64,000 nt of DNA from DATHBD01 sp035296325 (GCA_035296325.1 DATHBD010000063.1:88436-152435), one strand, 5' to 3'. Positions 33,122 to 42,394 are shown, numbered from the stretch's first letter. Translations and numbers: made by a program. Notes: generated by a model not told the origin, from the sequence alone.

Positions 33122-33145
33122 GTGAGGTCCTCACCTACCTGCGGG
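33111..33145. terminator. perfect 35-nt palindrome, bidirectional terminator containing both stop codons
   Basis: Arms of 17 nt at 33111-33127 and 33129-33145 are exact reverse complements (CCCGCAGGTAGGTGAGG on the left), around a single T. The TAG of the small ORF (33119-33121) and the TGA of the HIT gene (33131-33133) both lie inside it, so the hairpin encodes the C-terminus of both proteins. Confidence 0.8.
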
Positions 33146-33685
33146 GTCGTTGGCCTGGTCCCGCCACAGCTGATCAAACAACGTACGGGTGTCGCTGAGC
33201 AGTTGCGGGAGCACCTTGGTCCGCCCGATCACGGGCATGAAGTTGGTGTCCCCGCCCCATCGCGGCACGATGTGCTGGTGCAGGTGCGCCGCGATCCCGG
33301 CGCCGGCCACCGAGCCCTGGTTCATGCCGAGGTTGAACCCGTGGGCGCCGCTGCACCGCCGCACCACCCGCATCGCCGTCTGGGTGAACCGCGCCAGCTC
33401 GACCGTCTCGGCGTCATCCAGCTCGGTGTAGTCGGCGACATGCCGGTACGGGCAGATCAGCAGATGCCCCGGGTTGTACGGGTAGAGGTTGAGCACCGCG
33501 AAGACGACCTGGCCACGCGCCACCACCAGACTGTCGGTGCCGGGCTGGGACGGGGCGAGGCAGAACGGACAACCATCCGGCTGGTCGTACCCGCCCACCG
33601 GGCGGTCGTCGCCGGTGATGTAGGCCATCCGGTGCGGCGTCCACAGCCGCTCCAGCTCATCGGCGACGCCGGGCTGCTCTGTCAT
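33131..33685 (-). CDS. HIT-family hydrolase (Ap4A phosphorylase-like)
   Basis: This is a 184-residue nucleotide-binding protein. The histidine triad HLHQHIVPRW is intact. CPFCLAP near residue 39 and NLYPYNPGHLLICPYRHV are typical of the actinobacterial group related to Rv2613c, which cleaves diadenosine tetraphosphate. It lies 24 nt after thrS, the same order as in mycobacteria, so the two are probably cotranscribed. Confidence 0.92.
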   Translation of the reverse strand: MTEQPGVADELERLWTPHRMAYITGDDRPVGGYDQPDGCPFCLAPSQPGTDSLVVARGQVVFAVLNLYPYNPGHLLICPYRHVADYTELDDAETVELARFTQTAMRVVRRCSGAHGFNLGMNQGSVAGAGIAAHLHQHIVPRWGGDTNFMPVIGRTKVLPQLLSDTRTLFDQLWRDQANDPAGR

Positions 33686-33709
33686 CGCAGCGATCCTACG
33701 GCGTGGGGC

Positions 33710-35728
33710 TCACGCCGCCGAGGGCCCCTGGTTGGTCCGCGAGCGCACGACCTCCGCCATGTGCGCCACCGCCTCGTCCAGCGGCACCCCGTTGCGCTGC
33801 GAGCCGTCGCGGTACCGGAAGGACACCGTGCCGCCCGCCACGTCGTCGTCGCCGGCGATCACCATGAACGGGATCTTCTGCTGCTGTGCGGTGCGGATCT
33901 TCTTCTGCATCCGCTCGTCGGAGCCGTCCACCTCGACCCGGATCCCCTCGACCCGCGCGCGGGTCGCGAAGGACTCCAGGTACTCGGTGTGGTCGGAGCG
34001 GATCGGGATGCAGACCGCCTGCACCGGCGCGAGCCACGCCGGGAAGGCGCCGGCGTAGTGCTCGGTGAGGACGCCGAAGAAGCGCTCGATCGACCCGAAC
34101 AGCGCGCGGTGGATCATCACCGGCCGCTGCCGGGTGCCGTCGGACCCCTGGAATTCCAACTCGAAGCGCTCCGGCAGGTTGAAGTCCACCTGGATGGTCG
34201 ACATCTGCCAGGTCCGCCCGATCGCGTCCTTGGCCTGCACCGAGATCTTCGGCCCGTAGAAGGCCGCACCACCCGGGTCCGGGATCAGCTCCAGCCCGGA
34301 CGTCGCGGCCGCCGCGCGCAGCGCCTCGGTGGCCTCCTCCCACGCGGCCGGCTCGCCGATGAACTTCGGCGAGTCGTCCCGGGTGGACAGTTCCAGGTAG
34401 AAGTCGGTCAGCCCGTAGTCACGCAGCAGGCCGAGCACGAAGCTCAGCAGTGAGACCAGCTCGTCGGCCATCTGCTCGCGGGTGCAGTAGATGTGCGCGT
34501 CGTCCTGGGTCATCCCGCGCACCCGGGTCAGCCCGTGCACCACGCCGGACTTCTCGAACCGGTACACCGTGCCGAACTCGAACAGCCGCAGCGGCAGCTC
34601 GCGGTAGGACCGGCCGCGGGCCCGGAAGATCAGGTTGTGGAACGGGCAGTTCATCGGCTTGAGGTAGTAGTTCGCACCCTCCATCTCCATCGGCGGGTAC
34701 ATCCCGTCGGCGTACCACTGGAGGTGGCCGGAGGTCTGGAACAACTGCTCCTTGGTGATGTGCGGGGTGTTGACGAACGAGTACCCCTCCTGCTCGTGCC
34801 GGGTGCGCGAGTAGGCCTCCATCTCCCGGCGGATGGTGCCGCCCTTGGGGTGGAAGACGGCGAGGCCGGAGCCGATCTCGTCCGGGAAGCTGAACAGGTC
34901 GAGGTCCGCGCCGAGCTTGCGGTGGTCGCGGCGGGCGGCCTCCTCCAGCAGCTTCTGGTACGCCTTGAGCTCGTCGCGGGTCGGCCACGCGGTCCCGTAG
35001 ATGCGCTGCAGCTGCGGGTTCTTCTCCGAGCCCCGCCAGTAGGCGGCGGCGGAGCGCATCAGCTTGAACGCGCCGATCAGCCGGGTCGACGGCAGGTGCG
35101 GCCCGCGGCACAGGTCCGACCAGCAGACCTTGCCGGAGTCGGCATCGACGTTGTCGTAGATGGTCAACTCGCCGCCGCCCACCTCCATGAGCTCGGAGCT
35201 GTCCATGCCGTCGACGGCTCCGTCGGACTTCACATCGACGAGCTCCAGCTTGTACGGCTCGGCGGCCAGCTCAGCCTTCGCCTGCTCCACCGAGTCGAAC
35301 CGCCGCCGCCGGAAGCGCTGCCCGGCCTTGACGATCTCCTGCATCCGCTTCTCGATGCGGGCCAGATCCTCCGGATGGAACGGGGTGGCCACATCGAAGT
35401 CGTAGTAGAAGCCGTTGTCGATGGGCGGACCGATGCCCAGCCGCGCGTCCGGGAAGAGGTCCTGGACCGCCTGCGCCATCACGTGCGCGGCCGAGTGACG
35501 CAGCACGTTGAGCCCGTCCGGCGAGGACATGGTCACCGGCTCGACCTCGACGTCGGTCTCCGGCACCCAGTCCAGGTCGCGCAGCCGACCGGTGCCGTCG
35601 CGCACCACGACGACTGCCTGCGGGCCATGGGCCGGCAGGCCGGCGGCCGCCACCGCGTCGGCGGCCGTCGTCCCGGCCGGAATGGCGACGGGAGCGAGAG
35701 TGACGGCGGCACGGGCAGGTGCGGACAC
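33710..35728 (-). CDS. thrS: threonyl-tRNA synthetase
   Basis: This 672-residue class II synthetase charges tRNA-Thr. Order: N-terminal TGS domain, editing domain with HSAAHVMAQAV and the zinc/editing CRGPHLPSTRLI block, catalytic core (HPKGGTIRREME, MNCPFHN, RVRGMTQDDAHIYC) and a C-terminal anticodon-binding domain. I chose GTG 35728 with GGAG 6 nt upstream. I see no T-box leader, as expected for most actinobacterial thrS. Confidence 0.95.
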   Translation of the reverse strand: MSAPARAAVTLAPVAIPAGTTAADAVAAAGLPAHGPQAVVVVRDGTGRLRDLDWVPETDVEVEPVTMSSPDGLNVLRHSAAHVMAQAVQDLFPDARLGIGPPIDNGFYYDFDVATPFHPEDLARIEKRMQEIVKAGQRFRRRRFDSVEQAKAELAAEPYKLELVDVKSDGAVDGMDSSELMEVGGGELTIYDNVDADSGKVCWSDLCRGPHLPSTRLIGAFKLMRSAAAYWRGSEKNPQLQRIYGTAWPTRDELKAYQKLLEEAARRDHRKLGADLDLFSFPDEIGSGLAVFHPKGGTIRREMEAYSRTRHEQEGYSFVNTPHITKEQLFQTSGHLQWYADGMYPPMEMEGANYYLKPMNCPFHNLIFRARGRSYRELPLRLFEFGTVYRFEKSGVVHGLTRVRGMTQDDAHIYCTREQMADELVSLLSFVLGLLRDYGLTDFYLELSTRDDSPKFIGEPAAWEEATEALRAAAATSGLELIPDPGGAAFYGPKISVQAKDAIGRTWQMSTIQVDFNLPERFELEFQGSDGTRQRPVMIHRALFGSIERFFGVLTEHYAGAFPAWLAPVQAVCIPIRSDHTEYLESFATRARVEGIRVEVDGSDERMQKKIRTAQQQKIPFMVIAGDDDVAGGTVSFRYRDGSQRNGVPLDEAVAHMAEVVRSRTNQGPSAA

Positions 35729-35812
35729 GGGAATCTCCAACAGCCGGGGAACGGGTTCCCCGTGATGGTATCGGTCGTGCCGGATGCCCACCTCGGCATT
35801 ACCCCGCGCGGG

Positions 35813-36424
35813 TCAGCGCAGCGCCGCGTACACCCCTCCGGCGACGAGCGCGCCGACCACCGCGCCCACCACCGCCTGACCTACGGTGTGGTCGGTGAGC
35901 TGCACCCGGGACCAGCCCACGAGTACGACCAGCGGCAGCGCCAGCAGCGCGTACGGCCCGAAGACCAACGCCAGGATCACGCACGATCCGGCCGCCACCG
36001 CCGTGTGGATCGACATCTTCCACCAGTGCGACACCACAGCGGCCACGACCAGGCCCACCCCGCCGGCGACCACCGCGGCGAGCAGCGCCCGGGCGGCCCC
36101 CAGCGCGACCAGCACGACCACGCCGAACACCACCGAGCCGACCCCGACGAGCAGCGGCCCGCGGCGCTGCCGCCGGTCGCCGATGTGGTGGTCGGTGAGC
36201 CGACCCGACCGCACGCCGCGCAGGATGTACGTGAACGGCAGCACGCTCTCGAACAGCGCCGCGACAGCGCCCCACAGCAGGCCGCGGGGACGGTAGCCGT
36301 CGCTGTGCCAGCCAAGCAGGACCAGCAGGACGCTGACCAGCACGGCCGGCGCGAGCGCTTCGGTCACGACGCGGGCCAGCCGCATCCGCACCGTCGCGTG
36401 CTGCGATGGCACCGCGGTCCCCAT
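35813..36424 (-). CDS. PAP2-like membrane phosphatase family protein
   Basis: This is a 203-residue membrane protein with about six hydrophobic segments. KMSIHTAVAAG resembles PAP2 motif 2 and WSRVQLTDHTVGQAVVG motif 3 (SR...H). The first motif (KX6RP) is weak, so catalysis is uncertain. PAP2 proteins dephosphorylate lipid phosphates. It is upstream of thrS with an 84-nt gap. Start is ATG 36424. Confidence 0.75.
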   Translation of the reverse strand: MGTAVPSQHATVRMRLARVVTEALAPAVLVSVLLVLLGWHSDGYRPRGLLWGAVAALFESVLPFTYILRGVRSGRLTDHHIGDRRQRRGPLLVGVGSVVFGVVVLVALGAARALLAAVVAGGVGLVVAAVVSHWWKMSIHTAVAAGSCVILALVFGPYALLALPLVVLVGWSRVQLTDHTVGQAVVGAVVGALVAGGVYAALR

Positions 36425-36491
36425 CCCACCCCCAGATCGTCACGACTCCGCGGACATTGTGCCCCCTGGACGGCTGACACCCGGTGATCGG

Positions 36492-38948
36492 CTACCGCTT
36501 CCAGAAGGGCGCGCGGCGCGGACCATCGGGTGCGTCGCCGGGGTCGGGCGGCGCGGCCCTGCCGGCGACCTCGTCGAGGATGCGCAGCGCGTACGCCCAC
36601 AGCTCCTCCAGCGGGCGCGCCGCGAAGGTGTCCGGGCGCAGTGCCTCGGCAAGGCGGCGCAGCGGCTCAGCCCCGACCCCGGCCCCGACCGTCAGCGCCA
36701 CCAACCGGGTGCCCAGGTCTTCCAGCAGCTCCCGGCGCTCGTAGGCCGGCCGGCCCTCGGCGGCGCGCAGCCGCTGCGCCTCCCGGGCCGCCTGGGTCGG
36801 GAGCATCCGGTCAGCCGCGTCGGCCGGCGGCGGACCGGCGAGCGAGCGGCCGCGCTTCAGGTCACCGGCGGTGAGGCCGCCGACCTGGGCGGTCCGGGCC
36901 AGCCACTGGTGCTTCTTGCCTGCGGGCGAGGCGATCGGCGCGCCCGTCGCGGCGGGACCCGGTGCCAGTTCGGCCGAGGCCAGCCGCAGCCCGATCGGGG
37001 CACTCATGGAGAGCAGCACCGCTCCCGACGCCGGTCCGGATGCTTCGAAGTTGTGCCACCCCGCCACCGGCTCCACCGGCTGCACCACCCGGCGGGGGCG
37101 GCCGCCCTCGTTCACCACCCGGTCGTCCACGGCGACGTACGCGGTGAACCGGCACAGCACGCGGAAGCGGAGCGATGCCGCCACGATGCGGCGCTCCAGC
37201 TCGGCCACCGCTCCGCCCCGCTGCGCCACATATCGATCCTCGAGCTCGCGGAGGTGGGCGCGGGCCCAGACCGCCCTCCGGGCGGCGCCGTCGTGCACGG
37301 CGGCGACGGCCCGCGCGGACCACTCCTGCCCGTCCCTCGTCGTGCCCCGCACGGTGAGTGCTCCCTCTGCCGCGCCGCGGTACCGACCGCGCACCACGTA
37401 CGGCACACCCGGAAAGACGTCCGCAAGCCGGTCCGGGGTACGGGTGTCGGCGAGCAGCGCGAGGCCGTCCGCGTCGATCCGCAGCCCGGTCGCCAGCGGC
37501 GCACCGATCCGCCGGTGGATCCGGTCCATCGCCTCGTCCAGGCGGTCCTCGCTCTCCACCAGTTCGCAGCGGCCGGCCCCGGCGGCGGCCAGCCGCCCGA
37601 GGAACCCCGCGTTGACGGCCTGGTCGATACCGACTGCGTGCACCCGTACCCCGGAGAGGTGCGGGTCGATGTCGCGCAGAATCTGGTCCTCGTTGCCGAC
37701 CTGGCCGTCGGTGATCAGGACGAGTACGCGGTCGCGGGCCGGCACGTCGCCCGCGTCGTCCGAACCGGCCAGCAGGTCCAGCGCCCGGCGCAGCGGCCCG
37801 AGCAACTCGGTGCCGCCACGGGCCTCCATCCGCGCCAGGTGCTCAACGGCCCGGTACCGGTGCCGGTCCACGCCGCCGACCAGGCCGGTCGGCAGGTCCG
37901 GTGGGGACTCCACGACCGTGTCGAAGGCGAGCACCGCGAACCGGTCCGCGTCGCCGAGCGTGTCCACGATCCGGGCGGCGGCGCGGCGGGCCGCCACCAT
38001 CTTCCAGCCGCCCATGCTGCCGGAGCGGTCCAGCACCAGGACAACGTCGCGCGGGCGGGGCGGGGCGCTGCCCGCGGCCGGCAGGACGGTGAGCTCGTAC
38101 GTGCCCTCCTGGCCGTCCGCGTCCGGCGTCAGGCTCAGCGCGGCGGTCTGCTGTGCGGCGCCGTAGGCCAGCCGCAGCACGAAGTCGCGGTTCGCGCGCT
38201 CGCCCGGCTGCACCCGGACAACGCCATCGTCGGTGGTCACCGCGTGCAGGCTGGACCGCACCGCGCCGAGCGCCAGCCCGGCCGGGTCGATGGCCACCTC
38301 GATGCCCAGGGCCACCGGGTGCGGAAATCCGGGCAGCAGGACGGGCGGCGTGATCCGCGACGCGTCCGGCACCGCGTCGGTGTCGGCGGCGGAGCCGTCC
38401 CCGACATCAGCGCCCCGCAGCGGCGTACCGGGGATGTAGCGCGGCGCCACCACCAGTGGGAAGCGGAAGGTGGCCTCGTTGTCCTCGTAGGACAGTGGAC
38501 CGGCCAGGGTGAGCGTCACGCTCACCCGCTCCCCCGGCGCGATGTTTCCCACCCGCATGGTGAAGACGTCCGGGCGCTCCTCCTCCGCGATGGCGGCACG
38601 TCGACCGTCGGCGACCGCGGCGTCGTACGCCTCGCGCGCGGCGGCGCGCTCCCGCAGCTCCGCCTCCACGACGCGCCCGTCGGCGGTCATCCGCATCCCG
38701 GTGACGGCGGCCCGGTCCGGCAGCGGGAAGACGTAGACGGCCTCCAGCGGCTCGTCGTGGACGTTCACGAAGTCCTGGGTCAGCTCGACGCCGACCACCA
38801 GCCCGGTGATCCGGGCCCGCACGTCCAGCCGCTCCAGTGGGAGGTTGCCGCGTTCGGTGCGGAGGGCGCCGAACCCCGCTTCCCCGGTCGGTACGGCGAC
38901 CCGCTCGGCCTCGGCGGGCGTCATGTCGGACACGGCGACAGTGCTCAT
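36492..38948 (-). CDS. VIT and VWA domain protein
   Basis: This is an 818-residue protein without a signal peptide. A VIT domain (about 30-160, with DVRARITGLVVGVELTQDF and PLPDRAAVTGM) precedes a VWA domain whose MIDAS motif is DRSGS (307-311), with further metal-site positions near GGTEL and ITDGQVGN. The C-terminal third is helical and basic. Such inter-alpha-trypsin-like proteins are thought to bind partners through a divalent cation. AAGGAG precedes ATG 38948. The gene overlaps a merR stop by 4 nt, so regulator and target are cotranslated. The biological role is unknown. Confidence 0.88.
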   Translation of the reverse strand: MSTVAVSDMTPAEAERVAVPTGEAGFGALRTERGNLPLERLDVRARITGLVVGVELTQDFVNVHDEPLEAVYVFPLPDRAAVTGMRMTADGRVVEAELRERAAAREAYDAAVADGRRAAIAEEERPDVFTMRVGNIAPGERVSVTLTLAGPLSYEDNEATFRFPLVVAPRYIPGTPLRGADVGDGSAADTDAVPDASRITPPVLLPGFPHPVALGIEVAIDPAGLALGAVRSSLHAVTTDDGVVRVQPGERANRDFVLRLAYGAAQQTAALSLTPDADGQEGTYELTVLPAAGSAPPRPRDVVLVLDRSGSMGGWKMVAARRAAARIVDTLGDADRFAVLAFDTVVESPPDLPTGLVGGVDRHRYRAVEHLARMEARGGTELLGPLRRALDLLAGSDDAGDVPARDRVLVLITDGQVGNEDQILRDIDPHLSGVRVHAVGIDQAVNAGFLGRLAAAGAGRCELVESEDRLDEAMDRIHRRIGAPLATGLRIDADGLALLADTRTPDRLADVFPGVPYVVRGRYRGAAEGALTVRGTTRDGQEWSARAVAAVHDGAARRAVWARAHLRELEDRYVAQRGGAVAELERRIVAASLRFRVLCRFTAYVAVDDRVVNEGGRPRRVVQPVEPVAGWHNFEASGPASGAVLLSMSAPIGLRLASAELAPGPAATGAPIASPAGKKHQWLARTAQVGGLTAGDLKRGRSLAGPPPADAADRMLPTQAAREAQRLRAAEGRPAYERRELLEDLGTRLVALTVGAGVGAEPLRRLAEALRPDTFAARPLEELWAYALRILDEVAGRAAPPDPGDAPDGPRRAPFWKR

Positions 38949-39607
38949 CTCGGACTCCTTTGTGGAGGGGACAGCAGGCCCCGGTCGGTCAGCAGGTCGA
39001 GCAGGGGTCGGGCCGCGGCGTGGATCGCCGCCTGCAGGTCGGGGTCCGGCATCGCCGGGAGCAGCAGGATCGCGCCGCCGCCCAGCGGCAGACCGGTCAA
39101 CACGGCCGGACCGGGAGACGCCGCGGCGGGCGGGTCCGACGCCGCCCAGAACCGGGTGCGCGCCGGCGCTGCGTCGTCCCCGCCCGTCGACGCGGACGCC
39201 ATCTCGTCCCCGCCCGTCGACGCGGACGCCACGCCGCCCCCGCCGCCCGACGCCGGCACGCCGGCCAACAGGGCTTCCGGGACGCCGGCCAACTCGCGCA
39301 GCCGCGCGTCGCTCGCGCCAACCAGCTCGGCCTGGATGTCGGCGAGCGCCCGCCCGCTGGCCTGGAGTCGCTTGATCACCACGAGTTGCAGCAGGTGTCG
39401 GGGCCCGTAGCCGACGGTGCGCCCACGGGTCACCGGTCGATCCAACAGCCCTCGGGTCACGTACCACCGGATCGCCCGGCGGTCAGGCAACTCGCGGACG
39501 CGGCCGTTGGGCGCACCCGGGTACGTGCCGACGTCCGACGCCGCGCCGAGTGCCTCGCCGACCCGAGCGGTCAACTCGTCCAACGTCCACGGCGCCGATG
39601 CAGTCAT
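38945..39607 (-). CDS. MerR-family regulator coupled to the VIT-VWA gene
   Basis: This is a 220-residue protein with a winged helix-turn-helix of MerR type (about 30-90: RAIRWYVTRGLLDRP, GRTVGYGPRHLLQLVVIKRLQ) followed by helical and low-complexity regions. A duplicated ASASTGGD segment comes from a 30-nt tandem repeat. There is no cysteine pattern for metal sensing. It overlaps the VIT-VWA start (ATGA). A perfect 24-bp palindrome lies 11 nt before its ATG, so autoregulation is likely. The signal is unknown. Confidence 0.85.
   Translation of the reverse strand: MTASAPWTLDELTARVGEALGAASDVGTYPGAPNGRVRELPDRRAIRWYVTRGLLDRPVTRGRTVGYGPRHLLQLVVIKRLQASGRALADIQAELVGASDARLRELAGVPEALLAGVPASGGGGGVASASTGGDEMASASTGGDDAAPARTRFWAASDPPAAASPGPAVLTGLPLGGGAILLLPAMPDPDLQAAIHAAARPLLDLLTDRGLLSPPQRSPR
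39174..39231. repeat. 30-nt tandem repeat inside merR
   Basis: A 28-nt sequence starting TCGTCCCCGCCCGTCGACGC occurs at 39174-39201 and 39204-39231, with a 30-nt period. It encodes two ten-residue units of the form ASASTGGD plus two residues; the period is a multiple of three, so the frame is kept. Confidence 0.8.
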
Positions 39608-39617
39608 GCCACCACCC

Positions 39618-39641
39618 TGACACTGTCACGTGACAGTGTCA
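39618..39641 (-). promoter_or_regulatory. perfect 24-bp palindromic operator upstream of merR
   Basis: The half-site TGACACTGTCAC is followed directly by its exact reverse complement. It lies 11 nt upstream of the merR ATG and about 60 nt upstream of a divergent lipoprotein gene. MerR proteins bind such dyads between -35 and -10 elements. Control of merR/VIT-VWA, and perhaps the divergent gene, is inferred. Confidence 0.75.
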
Positions 39642-39700
39642 AGAATTCGGCTCGCCGCGAAGACCCCACACCCCCGGCACCGGTACGCGACGATCCCCCT

Positions 39701-40129
39701 ATGCGCCGCGCTGTGCTCGCCCTGGTCCTGACCCTCGCCGGCTGCGGCACCGCCGATCAGAGGACCGGACCGCCGCCGGCACCTTCGGCCGCGCGCGCAG
39801 GGGCCACGCCACCTGCCACCACCACGGCTCTCCCGCCGACGGACATGCAGGGGCATGAGGCTTGTACCAGCGCGTGGGTCGCGCTCGACACGTCCGGGCC
39901 GGTGGGCCCGAACGCCATGAAGGCCGTTGCGGCTCTGGCCGCGCTGTCGCCGAGTCAGCCGCTGCGAGCGCACGGCGTGCTCCTTGGCCGTTCCGCGGAT
40001 CGTGCCGCCGCGTCGAGAGGCGGGAGCGACGAGTCGACAATGAGCGCGGCGTTGTCGGCGGAGGTGGCCACCTTCGTGGGCGTGTGCGCCGACAACGGCT
40101 ACGCCGGTCAACCCGACCACCCCCGCTAG
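39701..40129 (+). CDS. small secreted lipoprotein, unknown
   Basis: This is a 142-residue protein with a lipoprotein signal: MRRAVLALVLTLAGC, lipobox LAGC with Cys15. A Pro/Ala/Thr linker (to about residue 47) and a small domain with two cysteines (EACTSAW and GVCADNGY) follow, perhaps disulphide-linked. There is no good Shine-Dalgarno before ATG 39701, so leaderless translation is possible. The stop TAG overlaps the stop of the convergent kinase gene in a shared CTAG. No family recognised. Confidence 0.75.
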   Translation: MRRAVLALVLTLAGCGTADQRTGPPPAPSAARAGATPPATTTALPPTDMQGHEACTSAWVALDTSGPVGPNAMKAVAALAALSPSQPLRAHGVLLGRSADRAAASRGGSDESTMSAALSAEVATFVGVCADNGYAGQPDHPR

Positions 40130-41598
40130 CCGATGTACCCCTGGTCCGCGTCGGGGTTGAGTCGGGGAAGGTGAAGCTCGATGCGGGCGCCTCCCTGGCC
40201 GCCCGGCGCGGCGGTGACCGCCACCGTGCCGCCGTGTCGCCGTACCAGCTCCCGCACGATGGCCAGGCCCAGCCCGGCGCCACCGGCGTCGCTGGCGCGA
40301 CCGTCGTCGAGCCGGGTGAACCGCTCGAACACCCGCTCCCGGTCCGCGGCCGGGATGCCGGGGCCGTCGTCGGTCACCGTGACCAGGTGGTACGACCCGA
40401 CGTCGGTGCCGTCCAGGACCACCGCCGAGCGGGCGTGCCGCACCGCGTTGTCCACCAGGTTGTCCAGCACCCGGCGCAGGCCGTCCGGCTCCCCCACCGT
40501 CCACAACGCGGCACCATCGGCCACCCGCACCGGCACGCGGGCGCCGGCGCATCGGCCCGCGGCATCACGGAGCAAACCCCGCAGCTCCACCGGCTCGGTC
40601 GCCCGCACCGGATCGGCGGTGCCCGCCTGGGCGTGTTCATCGGCCCTGGCCAGCAACAGCAGATCGTTCACCAGCCGGGACAGTCGCTCCACATCGATCA
40701 GGAGATCCTGGATCAGCTCGTCGGGCGGCTGGCCCTGATCACCGAGTCGCTGCGCCACCTCCAGCTGGGTCCGCATGCTCGCCAACGGGCTGCGCAACTC
40801 GTGCGCCGCATCCCCGACGAAGGCACGCTGCCGGGCACGGGCCCCCGCGAGGCGGTCCAGCATGCCGTTGAGCGTGACCGCCAGCCGCTGGATCTCGTCG
40901 TACGACGGCGGCACCGGCAGCCGCTCGGACGTGGCCGCGCCGGTGATCCGCTCCGCCCCCGCGCGCAGCGCGTCCACCGGGCGCAGCGCGGCGCCGACGG
41001 TACGCCAGGCGAGCAGGCCCAGACCCAGCAGGAGCAGCGGGTACACCACCAGCAGCAGCGTCCGGAGCAGGCGCACACTCTGCTGCACCTCGCCGATCGG
41101 GCGTGCCACCACCACCGTCCGCGGATCCGCGTCGGGGCCCGCCGCGACGGCGACCACCCGAACCGGCCCCTGCAGGCCGATCGGTGCCCCGTCCACGACG
41201 AGCCTTTCCCCGCCCCGGGCCCGGACAAGGTCCGCCTCGTGCAGCATCGGGACGAGCCGGTCGCCGGTCCGCGACGCGCCCCGCACCCGGTGCTCACCGT
41301 CGATCACCTGCACGATCTGCGTGCCGGCCACCGGCACCGGGTCGGGCAGCGCCGAGGCGTCGACCAGCACCGCGACCTCCCGGGCCGTGCCGAGTGCCTC
41401 CTCGTCGACGGTGCGCTGCAGAGCGAAGCTCAACGCCAGCACCATCGCCGCCGCCCCGACACCGAGCCCGACCGCAAGGCCGGTCAGGCCGAGTGCGATC
41501 AGGCGGGTGCGCAGGCTCAGTCGCGCCGCGAACCGGCGTACCGCGCGGACGGCTGCGGTGAGGCGAGCCACTACCCGGCCAGCCAACGCCCGGCGCAC
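40126..41598 (-). CDS. two-component sensor histidine kinase
   Basis: This is a 490-residue membrane kinase. TM1 is about 32-58 and TM2 about 178-198, with an extracytoplasmic domain of about 120 residues between, then HAMP (LRPVDALRAGAERI), the dimerisation domain with the phospho-accepting His266 in GDAAHELRSPLASMR, and an ATPase domain with N box DNLVDNAVRHA, DDGPGIP and GAGLGLAIVREL. I chose GTG 41598; it is 19 nt after the response-regulator stop. The signal is probably envelope-related, given the LolA-like and ABC genes opposite. Confidence 0.9.
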   Translation of the reverse strand: MRRALAGRVVARLTAAVRAVRRFAARLSLRTRLIALGLTGLAVGLGVGAAAMVLALSFALQRTVDEEALGTAREVAVLVDASALPDPVPVAGTQIVQVIDGEHRVRGASRTGDRLVPMLHEADLVRARGGERLVVDGAPIGLQGPVRVVAVAAGPDADPRTVVVARPIGEVQQSVRLLRTLLLVVYPLLLLGLGLLAWRTVGAALRPVDALRAGAERITGAATSERLPVPPSYDEIQRLAVTLNGMLDRLAGARARQRAFVGDAAHELRSPLASMRTQLEVAQRLGDQGQPPDELIQDLLIDVERLSRLVNDLLLLARADEHAQAGTADPVRATEPVELRGLLRDAAGRCAGARVPVRVADGAALWTVGEPDGLRRVLDNLVDNAVRHARSAVVLDGTDVGSYHLVTVTDDGPGIPAADRERVFERFTRLDDGRASDAGGAGLGLAIVRELVRRHGGTVAVTAAPGGQGGARIELHLPRLNPDADQGYIG

Positions 41599-41617
41599 CG
41601 GGGAGCGGGAAGTCCGG

Positions 41618-42298
41618 TCACCTCGCTGCCGCCGCCGGTGGCGGCGCGACCAGCCGGTACCCGGCCCCGCGCACCGTTTCCAGCGCGTCGCGGCCGAGCT
41701 TGCGGCGCAGGTAGCCGACGTAGACCTCCACCGCGTTGGCGGCGGTGTCCATACTGGCGTCCCACACATGGTCGAGCAGCTCGGTCTTGGACACCACCTC
41801 GCCGGCCCGGCGCATCAGGTACTCCAGCAGCGCGTACTCCCGCGCGGTCAGCACCACCTCGGCCCTGGCCAGATGCACCCGGCGGCGAGCCGGATCGAGT
41901 TCCAGCTCGCCCACCCGCAGCACGCTGGGCCGCTCCGGCGCCCCGCGGCGCAGCAGCGCCCGCAGTCGGGCGAGCAGCACCACGTAGGAGAACGGCTTGG
42001 TGAGGTAGTCGTCGGCGCCGCAGTCCAGGCCGTCGGCCTGGTCGTACTCGCCGTCCTTGGCGGAGAGCATCAGCACCGGCAGCCAGTGCCGCTCCGCCCG
42101 CAGGGTCTGCACCAGCCGGTACCCGGACAGGCCGGGGAGCATCACGTCGAGGATCATCGCGTCGTACCCGCCGTGGCGGGCCAACTCCAGGCCGGTCGGG
42201 CCGTCTCCGGCCACGTCCACCGCGAAGCCCTCGGCCTGCAGTCCGCGCTGCAGCGCGCTCGCGAGCCTCGTCTCGTCCTCCACCACCAGCAGCCGCAC
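41618..42298 (-). CDS. OmpR-family response regulator
   Basis: This is a 226-residue regulator. The receiver domain opens VRLLVVEDETRLA, with the phosphorylated Asp51 in MILDVMLPG and the conserved Lys in DDYLTKPF. The C-terminal winged helix (LTAREYALLEYLM ... EVYVGYLRRKLG ... VRGAGYRL) binds DNA direct repeats. The start is GTG 42298. It is divergent from the LolA-like gene across a 96-nt promoter region containing a matching direct repeat. Confidence 0.92.
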   Translation of the reverse strand: MRLLVVEDETRLASALQRGLQAEGFAVDVAGDGPTGLELARHGGYDAMILDVMLPGLSGYRLVQTLRAERHWLPVLMLSAKDGEYDQADGLDCGADDYLTKPFSYVVLLARLRALLRRGAPERPSVLRVGELELDPARRRVHLARAEVVLTAREYALLEYLMRRAGEVVSKTELLDHVWDASMDTAANAVEVYVGYLRRKLGRDALETVRGAGYRLVAPPPAAAAR

Positions 42299-42340
42299 CG
42301 GCCAAGCGTGGCACGCCCGGCTGAGGAACCGCACAGTGAC

Positions 42341-42357
42341 TCTCAGACAGATCACAG
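42341..42357. promoter_or_regulatory. direct repeat, candidate response-regulator box
   Basis: TCTCAG at 42341-42346 and TCACAG at 42352-42357 are 11 nt apart, about one helical turn, as expected for OmpR-type dimers. The pair lies in the shared promoter region between the response regulator and the LolA-like gene. Confidence 0.5.
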
Positions 42358-42394
42358 CGGCCACTCGGCAGGATGTGATCCAGGAGGTGTACCG

